Origin: Mesostigma viride
Taxonomy: Eukaryota > Streptophyta > Mesostigmatophyceae > Mesostigmatales > Mesostigmataceae
DNA length: 64,000 nucleotides
Assembly (NCBI GenBank): GCA_009746045.1
Contig: RPFO01001642.1
Span: forward strand, 293,001-357,000
Direction of reading: 5' to 3'
Below the pieces are notes generated by a model that was not told where the DNA came from, ran no database searches, and saw only the letters and a program-made list of their open reading frames with translations. Below, in pieces: positions 52,922 through 61,982 of the stretch. Both the position numbers and the translations under genes were made by a program. Each line of letters opens with the position of its first letter. Within the stretch, counting starts at the first letter, position 1.

Positions 52922-54161
52922 GTAGGGAGCCCTCTCCCTACGTACAGGGAGGAAACCAAAGGGGTAGGAATTCAACCTAACGCACCCAACACAAGCGTAA
53001 CACAATCGACTGACCATCCAAGGCCCAAAGCAAAAACATGTTAACCTCGGGTCCACCCCAAACGGTGTAGGGATCACCAGCACCACGCCGGGTGTGAGGC
53101 TCCCCTAACTGCCTTGCACGGAGGCTTGCCGGGAGGGACGGCACTAGGCAGGACACGCGTAGGAAACAATGTTCACACTGAGGACAGAGAACGGCCAACC
53201 GACTGGCCAAGCCCAGATCGCGACTCTATATACCGGAGGGACAACACCCTCAGGACGGGCCTAGAGCCCTCTGTCTACACACCAGTAGCCTGAAAAGTAC
53301 CACGGGTGGCCAAAAGCACCGCCATGTACGCCCGGTGATGAGCAACATCAGTAGGGTTGTCATGGTTGTCTACATGGATGGAGGAACACATCCTCCCAGA
53401 CGCCATCAAGATACATGCCGAGGAAAGCCCAGTAGTATCGTAGCTTTGTCAGGACCACCTGTCCACGGGCCCAGTCAAGGAACCCACACTGAAACTAGCG
53501 CACGAAGGGCTCTACCGACAGCAGAAGGAGGGCGCGCAGGAGGAACCGATAGAAGACCAGCTCACCACGAGCAACGGAGGTGAAAAACAAGTCCAGGAAA
53601 CGCTCCACGTTGTCGGGCCACAGACGCACGTGCCGGATCTCACGACTCTCGCTAACACGCGTGACCGAAGCTGAGGACTTCCCAACAGGAGCAACGCGCG
53701 GTTGGTGGATGACGGCGGAGGCGGGCGCGACGGAAGAGGCGGCCGGTGGCAGCAGGAGCGGCAACATGGGAAGATGTTGTGGCCTGTCGGGCAGAGGGCC
53801 AATCACCCATGGCCGAATCATACGTATCATCGGTAGTGTCAAACACCCACTTGCCCGTCGACGCCTCGCCCAAATCTGGATGACGCTGAGGCTCGGCCGG
53901 CAGAGGGAGCCACGGACGGAGTGACAGCGACCGGCTGAGCGTGCGCGACGGAGGGAGCCACGGACGGAGCGACAACGGCTGGCTGAGCAGGCGTCGTCTG
54001 ACATGATGGCTGCGGAGGGCGGGGGACAACCAACCGACCCACAGCCCGAGGAAATAACATAAGGCAAGGAAGGAAAACAACTAGAGGTTGTGCAGGTTTT
54101 CACTCAACCAAACATAGGTAATCTTCCCAGTCACTACCAGACGGGTCCCTTTTACATAATG

Positions 54162-54512
54162 TCAGAGGGCTTCTTCTACCACTCTATTTAATCGCTCTAC
54201 TAGGCGTGAGGAGGGGGAATGGTACGCAGTGCCAAACGTCACTTTAGTACCAATAGCAGCAAAGAACTCTGTCCAAAAGTCCGAGGTAAACAGCTTGTCC
54301 TTATCGGAGATAAACTGCCTGCTCAACCCATGGTAACGATAAACGTTTTGAAGGTACGGCTGAGCACAGTCATGAGCAGCAGTAAGCTCCAAGGGACAAG
54401 GGACAAGGTGACAACGTCTCGTAAGGCGGTCTACAAACCCGAGGATCTGCGCATTGCCTTTGGTATAAAGGGCCGGATCCACAAAATCCATCATAATGGA
54501 ATCCCAAGGCAT
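54162..54512 (-). pseudogene. integrase core of the LTR element
   Basis: 116 codons with the DDE pattern: WDSIMMDFVD (first Asp), FISDKDKLFTSDFW (second Asp) and LVERLNRVVEE (Glu), with spacing close to D-D-35-E. The zinc-binding N-terminal part and the C-terminal part are not in the same frame. Confidence 0.75.
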
Positions 54513-55147
54513 TATAGAAGGATCAGGGAGGGTACGAGGCTCGATCCGCTATCTGACCCACATTACTAGGTTTCATCTCCTCAGTGGCATGATTGGCATG
54601 TCCTACCAACATATTCATCCACATCAAGTGCTGAGGAGGGAGGGCCAGAAGTATGAACAGGTTACCAAATCCCGCACACGCTTCCCGCCCTAGCTGGTGA
54701 GCAGCTAAATCATGTAACTCAAACAACAAGGACGAGCGGCAAATAAGGGGAAAATACAAACGTCATTGCAGAGGATCATCCTTTAACAACACATACAAGA
54801 AGCCAACCACAAACTTGCACGGGTACTTCCCGAATTTTCGAGGGTGTGAGGATATTGCGACTAAAGCTTCCAGCTCTGTGGCCGTAAACACTGATAAGAC
54901 GCTCTAAATCTGACGTAGGATTGGCTACCTAGGTATCTACATAAGGTTAACAAGACACCCACAACTTTACCAAAAAGAATTTTATTAGTATCCTCCCCCC
55001 CCACTGAGATGACAGGTGTGCCCTCACACCGAAGAGAAAGGCCCACATGAGAGAGGAGATCAGGAAAACGAACACAGGTATGGAAAAGGTATAGTCAGGA
55101 CGTCGGGATAAAGCGTCAGGGACAATATTATCTACACCCTTGATGTA

Positions 55148-55438
55148 TTACAATTTAAAGGGGGCAAATTGCGCACGGAATTCCATCCACCGCGCTTGCC
55201 GAGGAGTGAGGTTAGGTTGTGACAGGAGGTGAATCAGAGGACGATGGTCGGTTTGAATAACCAACCGAGAAGGGTCAACATCACAAGGCTCACTGATACA
55301 GACATCAAACTGGGCACCTTTAAGGAAATGTTGCCACGCATGACAGCAGTATACCACAGCCAATAACTCTTGTTGGTGAACAGGGTAGTTGCGATCAGCA
55401 GGTAACATAGTCCTAGAGATGTGTTCGATGTGTTGCAA
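55148..55438 (-). pseudogene. RNase H part of the LTR element
   Basis: 96 codons with the Ty3-type order: ADRNYPVHQQELLAVVYCCH, WQHFLKGAQF, VIQTDHRPLIHLL and RQARWMEF. Preceding codons in another frame give GGVLLQDPGHGLQH. The catalytic Glu of QQELLAV and Asp of TDHRPL are present. Confidence 0.75.
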
Positions 55439-55783
55439 ACCATGACCTGGGTCTTGGAGGAGAACACCCCCAAGGGCTACCTTACTAGTCAGTAGCTAAT
55501 ACAAACAGTTTCGAGGTATCTGGCAAGACGAGGACAGCAGTCTGCTGACAACAAAAACTTCAACCACGCAAAAAGGAAAGGACTATTTAGCTCACTCCTT
55601 CCTAGTCACCGTGATTGATAAGGAACCAAATTCTACGGTAGGAGGGGTCTCAATAGAGGAGGAAGAAAACCCCGTTCGTGGGTTGGAGAAGGTAAAGGAG
55701 TAAGAAATCTGTCAGGGATATGAAATGGAGAAGGAACAGCTTCTGTCGAATTGTAGGAGGACCTGCAGGACGAGGATGTATTC

Positions 55784-56122
55784 CTATGTCGGTTTGACTA
55801 TACCAAAGACATGAACTGCTGATGAATGTCTCTTTGATACCAAAGACAGATGCTGTGCTTCTTCAAAGAGGTGAAACTTCTTATACCTAATCACGTAAAC
55901 GGAGGGGTTATTAATCACAGTACGTGCATCAGCCCAAGAAAGGAAAATACTAGACCATGAGGAAGTGATGTCTGCATAGTACTTTGCACGGCTATTATCA
56001 TAATCAACTTTACAATAGTCTGTAATTAGGCTAAATTTGCCATTGGGCAGAGGGACTAGCAAAATACTGGTAGAATATGGGGAATTACTAGGATCCCTTA
56101 AATCTGCTTCTAATAACGACAC
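55784..56122 (-). pseudogene. reverse transcriptase N-terminal fragment of the LTR element
   Basis: Reads DLRDPSNSPYSTSILLVPLP then GKFSLITDYCKVDYDN, matching the first RT block (I.PS.SP..sP..lV.K..G..R...DYR.lN). The following catalytic blocks, including YxDD, are not seen, so the core appears deleted or scrambled. Confidence 0.6.
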
Positions 56123-56710
56123 AAGTATTTGTTATAACTCTTATAATTCGGAGGGGCCCATACGAATGATACGATACATCGGAGAAAACCACATGAGGAG
56201 GGTATGAGGGAGTCTTTTCTTCAAAGACCCGAGAGGAATCTATAATAGACATGTAACGGACTTTATTGGTAAGACACGGAGGAACATACACAATAAAACA
56301 TATATTGTCATTGTTGGTCATTAATGACCAGCCATAGGATATACGAGGATCACCGGGTAACTCAATAGGGGTTACATCTACTAATTAAGGATAAATTCTC
56401 TACCCTACAGTGTCGTTCCGGCAACAGGGCATATAGGTGCTATCAGGGAACCAGGTAACAGCTAGCCTCCGGCCCGAGGCTTACTATAACCATGGTGTCA
56501 TGTTCTCGTCAGAAGGCAACAATTGTGAAAACGCTAGTTGCCCAAATCTGAGATTCCGCGGAACACATAAAGTAAGAAAGCCTAGAAGCTACTAGCAAGG
56601 AATCGAACCTAGGACCATAATAGTGTCATGATTAATAGTGATTTTATGGCCTTGATGCCAATCTAAGCCCAACAATACATCAGCAATCGTTATACGGCCT
56701 ATGGTCGCCA

Positions 56711-57022
56711 CTAATTTAATCTGGCGACCCTGAATGAGGAGTGGTAAGGATACAGTCCCATGAGAGTGACTAGTGCGACCATCAGCATATATAGTGCACA
56801 GTCACATGAGAGGCATGAGGGATGGCTACTATGAAATCCTAGTCTCCCAACAAGGGCCTCGCTCACAAAGGAGCTGGCAGCCCCACGATCTACGAGGACA
56901 GAAACATTGAGGATATCACGAGGATGCAGAAAAGGGTCTACCACGGTAGTAGGAACGGTAAGGCCACCATTTAGAAACATCAAAGGACGAGCACGCAGGG
57001 GTGCAGAGGATGCAGCATCCAC
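56711..57022 (-). pseudogene. aspartic protease region with altered active site
   Basis: Reads ILNVSVLVDRGAASSFVSEA, the surroundings of the retropepsin D-S/T-G triad, but the triad is D-R-G (codon CGT). This change is expected to abolish activity. Confidence 0.6.
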
Positions 57023-57133
57023 AGTAGTGACAAAAACAGGTAAACAAAAATTTTCAGGGCTTGGGGTACTAGCTTAGGACCTGACCAGGCTACCCCCTGC
57101 TGACAGGTCTACTGTTTTCCCTCCCCCCCCACA

Positions 57134-57556
57134 TCATCCAAGGGAACGACCCCTGGAGGAAACCCCGGTGAGAAAGCCATTGCTGGAGAAATCACGAGGG
57201 TATTGAGAGGGGATGGCATCCTGATCAGAATGGGGATTCACTAAGGAGCCTGTCTGTACAGCATTTAACCTAGAGGGTTGAGGAGCGACCAGAGGGTGGG
57301 CGAAGGGGAGAGGCCCGCTGAGGAGTACGCGGAGGGCTAGGCGGGCATTGGGATGAGGGGTGGCCCCAGAAAGAAACTTGGGGCACTCCCTCTTAAGATG
57401 GCCCACCTCATGACAGTGATAACACGTGATGTGAGACACATCCAATGCAGATATATCGGTAACACAAATATCTAATTCTTCTACATATGCCTCTTCTTCT
57501 TCAGGAGTGAGGACAAGGTTATGGACCCTAGTACGGACAGGAGCAGGAGCATACAT
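57134..57556 (-). pseudogene. Gag C-terminal part with zinc knuckle
   Basis: 140 codons, including CYHCHEVGHLKREC, a perfect C-X2-C-X4-H-X4-C knuckle for RNA binding. Downstream text is Ser/Pro-rich. Confidence 0.75.
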
Positions 57557-57701
57557 AAAATCAGCAACACGGAGGAGATGGGTACGAACAGCAGCCAGAG
57601 GAAGGTCACGAAAACGATAGGCAGAAAACTGTTAAGGCGCTCTTGCCAATCAGCGTCTGGAGGCACTACTGACATGATTTTCCAATCTCCTAATTAAACA
57701 A

Positions 57702-58667
57702 TTATGCTACTGAGTTAGGGTATGCATGTGACGCGAGGGACTCACATTGAAGGAGGGTGACAAGGGCAGGAGCCACACACGTGGTAAGGTAATGAGGGAC
57801 AAGAACAGTGCTCATCAGGGAGTTTCCACCTATAATACTGTTCCCAAGAGGCCGTCCGGTCTGCTGAGTGAGGAGCATAAGAAAGGTGAAAAACTGCTGA
57901 GAAGTGGAACTGGTATCTAACTTAGGCACACTAGTAAAGGTGGGAAGGAGACGGGGCTTAGATGCACGAGAAGGATCAGTTTTATCCATAGGCCCACTCT
58001 TTTCCACAGGCACATACTCAGGCAGTAACCAATTATGAGGAGCAGGATAGGTCTTAGGAAGAGGACGTGAGGGCACCACAGTGTCAGGTTGGTGACCCGA
58101 GGTGTGAGGAACAGTATAGGCTTCTCTGATTGTGGAATAGGAAAAATGATCATAGTTTTTATCATGGAGAGGCAGGGTGCTAAAATCCTGATGAACCTCT
58201 TACTCTGCTACACGTGAGGGGATTTGGGCTGCCTCATAGGCCGTATCAGGGTATGCCAAGGAAGCAGGAGGATGTGTAGGAATGGCAGTAGGATACCCAG
58301 TAGGGCCCACAGGAGCGAGACTACGAGCACTACGAGGGGCTGACACCTGAGGAGCCTGAGAGGGTATAGACACAGAGGGATTCCCAGCATTACCAGGAGG
58401 AATAGCAGAGGGTGGGGCAATAGCCCTAGTACGCGCCTCAAACGTAGGAGGAGGAATAATAGGTGAACGGTGAAAGGACGGAGTAGAGGGAGTACTGTCA
58501 GAACGTACACTCTGAGACGGAGGAGTCAAGTGATGGACAGTGTCCAAGGAATCACGTCTATTACCCATAGCCAATTGAGGAGTACCAGAATTAACACCAG
58601 GAGTAACACCTGAGGAACGTTGGTTAATGGGAGACATACCCCCACCAAGAGTCGTTTGAGAGGACAT
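57702..58667 (-). pseudogene. Gag N-terminal part, interrupted
   Basis: Starts with ATG at 58667 (MSSQTTLGGGMSPINQRSSG), 155 codons rich in Ser, Pro and Thr, then a stop at 58200. Capsid-like text with HNWLLPEYVPVEK and QQFFTFLMLLTQQTG resumes at 58079-57702. Two frames are needed to cover it. Confidence 0.55.
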
Positions 58668-58719
58668 GTTTGATGTGCAAAGGAAAGAAATACACTGGAC
58701 GAGGAAAGGTTAAAAAGCT

Positions 58720-58905
58720 GAACAAGGATAAGATAAAAATCTGTTCAAGGCTAAAATAAAAATCTGACCAAGGCTAAACTAAAATCAGATCAAGGATAAA
58801 AGAAAATCAGGTCAAGGAGGAAACAAAATCAGATCAAGGATAAAAGAAAATCAGATCAAGGATAAAAGAAAATCAGGTCAAGGAGAAAACAAATTCAGGT
58901 CAAAG
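58720..58905. repeat. short tandem repeat in the LTR element leader
   Basis: Six to seven units of about 22-26 bp with AATCAGATCAAGGATAAAAG, between the 5' LTR and Gag. Confidence 0.75.
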
Positions 58906-59559
58906 GGGCATGACAAAAAAAATCAAAGGGAAGTGGCTACCACTTTAGCAAGGACAAGGAAGGAATGATTTAAAATCTGATCAAGGAGAAAATAAAAAGG
59001 AAACAAAGGAAAACACACATGCATTATTGTAGCTTATTGTTACCGAAATGCCGAGGACGCCTGAAACCAGCGCCCGTTGGTAAATAAACATCCGGCTCAA
59101 GATTCTGCACGAGGAAGCATATAAGAAAACACAGCAGCATGCACGGAAAAGAGGTGTAGTCGAAAGAGACGCTAATCGTCCCACTATCCAGCCCTATTGA
59201 ACCGTCAATCCTAGCTAACGTAATCAAACAACATTCCAAGGAAACGCGTGTATACAAAGGAAGAAAAGGAGCTAACCCACTGAACCGGCTAACCCACTAG
59301 CTAACGTCAAACAGCACCCAGCAAGGAAATGCACACACAGAAGGAAAAGGAAAAGAAACTAGCTACGTGAGGAGTTCATCCGCTTTGAGCAGGTCTAACT
59401 TCTAGGCAGGGCGTGTCCCGAATCGGGCAGCACTACCCCCCTAGCTTAATTGCAGGCGACCCGCCCATTACCTGTCAAGAGGTTGTCTTCTTCTGTGCCC
59501 TGGCCGCGGAAGGTCTCTGGCGTATAAGGTTACTGTTGCAAGGGAATATCGTCGCGTCC

Positions 59560-59582
59560 ACCTAAACTATCTCCGCTACCAT
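59560..59582 (-). promoter_or_regulatory. primer-binding site
   Basis: On the minus strand the bases just inside the 5' LTR are ATGGTAGCGGAGATAG, similar to the TGGTATCAGAG site used with initiator tRNA-Met in many plant LTR elements, with two differences in the first eleven bases. Confidence 0.6.
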
Positions 59583-60169
59583 TGTTACGCCCAGGCTCTA
59601 CTCGATCCCAAACCCCGCGCCTAACCTTACCTAAACTAGTGAGGGACCTAGTGATGAGGAGCTATGTTGTGGAAAGACCTGGGACGTGACGACTCTGTTC
59701 TCAATGCATTCTATTATTATACGCCATACACCGAATAAAACCAGGGTACTACGAAGGAAACAATACTATGTACACTGCCATGACCCTAGCTAATATGTGT
59801 TAATTCATAACACACGCCGGGTGCCATTCACGAAGGACAACTGCTGCATAAATGATCGCCGACAGGCGTGTATGCTCGGGCCGACATCGACCCTCGCCTA
59901 CAGGACCAACGCACGTCCACAAGGTTCACACGCAGGATAAAAGGACCACTACTAAAGTACGCAGCGCGGCGCGACTGCACCGAACCACCATACTCTGATT
60001 CGAACCACCATACTGTACAATTGCCACGTCACAAGGCCCGGTACCGACCGGCCAAAAGGTCCTAACTACACGTAAGCCTAGGAAAGTCAGCGAACTGTTC
60101 CGGAATGGCTGAGGCAACAAAGGACCTAATTTACGTCCGTAACAACAACAAAAGTTACGCGACGTAACA
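59583..60169 (-). repeat. 5' LTR (587 bp)
   Basis: Second LTR, 4 bp longer than the other because of TGTA near 59768. As the element is on the minus strand, this is its promoter-bearing LTR. Confidence 0.95.
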
Positions 60170-60876
60170 TGATGATTGAGTACCATAAATATGATGTTTG
60201 GACATTCATGCCACCACTTGTTGGGGGTACTACGCCCAACCACGCACCGGTGGCGAGCTAAAAATAGAAAAAGACGCTATTTATGAGATATTTTGCCCAA
60301 GACAAACCACTTATCCAAATGACCTGCCCATACATTTCTGCAAAGTTCCCCCACTTTTTTAAAAGCTGGGCTATTTACATGGCCAAAATGGTCACATTTG
60401 TTTGAGTTATTAATTTTCCCGCAAAATCGGGGTTCTCTGAACATAGTTTCTTTATAGTGATACGGAAGGGGAGCCGCTGATGCTAGGTGAAATAGAGCTG
60501 GGTGATGTGATCGTAATAAGGTTGATTAGGCTTCTAGTGTACGAGTATTACGGAAGATATGGCCTAATTGTTGCGGCCCATACCTTGACGGTGTGCTGAG
60601 TACCTTGACGACGGATTTTTGCGTCTAGGTTCTCCTAGCAGATCTGTGATTGCGGACGGGTTTGCAACAGGCAATATCTGAAGTAAAACTTGACGGCTAA
60701 AACTGTTTAGAGGCCGTTGCCGGATCTGGCCGTTGGTAGAGAGCCGTTGGCCTTGAAACACGATAAAAGCTTGCTCACCTAGCTCATGGCGGTCTCTTTT
60801 GTTTTAACGAAGGCGGCGACAGGGGTCAGGGGCAGCGTAGCTGACGCCCAGAATTCCTTTCTGCAAAGCGGCTGGG
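60170..60876. other. 5' region of the Gag/RT element, end not found
   Basis: Begins with the right-hand TGATG duplication. It should include the left terminus of the element that encodes the next two ORFs. I found no terminal repeat that could be matched inside the window. No other gene recognised. Confidence 0.35.
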
Positions 60877-61935
60877 ATGCCGAAGCCCGGGCGGAAGCCA
60901 GGTTCGACAGGTGCTGGGAAGCAATTACCGAAAGCTAATCCCGAGGTGCCGACAGCTACTAAACAGACGGGAAAGGGCCGACTAGGCTGGCCGACGCAGA
61001 AGAAAAGGCTCCATCAGGAGCTCTCCACTTGCTCGGGCCTGCCTGAAGTGTGCGCTGCCTTTGAGGCGGTCCTCGGGACCGACTGGGTAACTACTGTCAG
61101 CCGGTGGTCTGCGGCCCAGCTGGAGTCCGTCGTTGGACTGCTGGTCGACCACGTGGACGGGCCTGAAATTCTGGCAGCAGCGGACCCAAACGAAGCGCTA
61201 GTGGCAGCCCTCCAAAGCGCCCGGGACTTGGCGGACTCGGACGAAGAGGAGATGCAGCCACCACGCCGGCCCACGAAAGGGGCGAAAAAGGGGACGAAAA
61301 AAGTCGGAAGCCCAGCCCCGAGCAAGGGAAAGGCCGCGGGGGATGTGAGGGAGCAGCTCTTGGAGCTGGCGGCTATTATTGGCAAGCAGGGGCAGGCGGG
61401 CAAAGAAGAGGAGGAGGAGGAGGAGTCCGAGGAAGAGGATTTCCTGACGAAATTGAAGGATGCGCTGGCCGGGGCAGATGGGGCTTCCAGGAAGCCGAAA
61501 AAGACCAAAGGGGTGACGCTGCCCACTCGAGCACAAGTGGTGAATTGGAGGGTGCAAGAGAGAGTGCTCCCCGAGGTGCTCGAGGATGCCAACGACAATG
61601 GAGGGGGGATAAAGAGTTGGATCATGGCTACTCGCCAAGGGGGGTGGAGGAACCAGGAAAGCAGGAAGGTGGTCATGAACATCGCCCTGGCCATGGACAC
61701 ACTCTTCAAGGAGTTGGGGCCGGCAGCCGGGGAGTTGGCTGGGGTAGAGTATCTCATGAGGGTGGTGGCAGCCATGCTCCTAGTGGAGAGCCAGGGGTCA
61801 GGAGGGTGGAAGGTGGCTGGCCACCTCCTTGCTCTCAAGGAAGATGCCTCCTTGGTGAGCAACCCGGCCATGAAGATGGCCCTGCAAAGCGCCACGATGA
61901 TGGAGAAGCTGGGCAAGGCCCAGCAAACCAAGTAA
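60877..61935 (+). CDS. Gag-like ORF1 of an RT-RNase H retroelement
   Basis: 352 residues, uninterrupted. Basic N-terminus (MPKPGRKPGSTGAGKQLPKA), then a helical region, an acidic run of Glu at about residues 169-190, and a helical C-terminal half with the word WIMATRQGGWRNQESRKV. No zinc knuckle. Its position 47 bases upstream of a long RT-RNase H ORF, and its basic-acidic-helical layout, suggest the nucleic-acid-binding structural protein of the element. No closer match is recognised. The copy appears intact. Confidence 0.65.
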   Translation: MPKPGRKPGSTGAGKQLPKANPEVPTATKQTGKGRLGWPTQKKRLHQELSTCSGLPEVCAAFEAVLGTDWVTTVSRWSAAQLESVVGLLVDHVDGPEILAAADPNEALVAALQSARDLADSDEEEMQPPRRPTKGAKKGTKKVGSPAPSKGKAAGDVREQLLELAAIIGKQGQAGKEEEEEEESEEEDFLTKLKDALAGADGASRKPKKTKGVTLPTRAQVVNWRVQERVLPEVLEDANDNGGGIKSWIMATRQGGWRNQESRKVVMNIALAMDTLFKELGPAAGELAGVEYLMRVVAAMLLVESQGSGGWKVAGHLLALKEDASLVSNPAMKMALQSATMMEKLGKAQQTK

Positions 61936-61982
61936 ACACCGAAAGGGTAAACCGCTCCCCCTTCCCACTGCCTCTTCCTACA

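Larger units (their letters stand above)
52323..60169 (-). mobile_element. Ty3-type LTR retrotransposon, young insertion with broken coding region
   Basis: A 7847-bp element on the minus strand with two LTRs, 5-bp duplication TGATG, a primer-binding site beginning TGGTAGCGGAGATAG just inside the 5' LTR, and a purine tract (GTGGGGGGGAGG) just inside the 3' LTR. In minus-strand order the pieces are Gag with a CCHC knuckle, protease, RT fragment, RNase H and integrase. RT-RNase H before integrase is the Ty3/gypsy order. Frames are interrupted many times, and no YxDD box was found in the RT part. The two LTRs differ, by eye, only in a 4-bp indel, so insertion is recent. Confidence 0.9.

Noticed and set aside
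56580..56620. tRNA-like T-loop word (GGTTCGATTCC on the minus strand)
   Set aside because: No acceptor stem or anticodon arm could be placed around it; it lies inside the LTR element coding region.
52323..60169. Ty1/copia assignment for the LTR element
   Set aside because: RNase H precedes integrase in minus-strand order, and the RNase H wording is Ty3-like.
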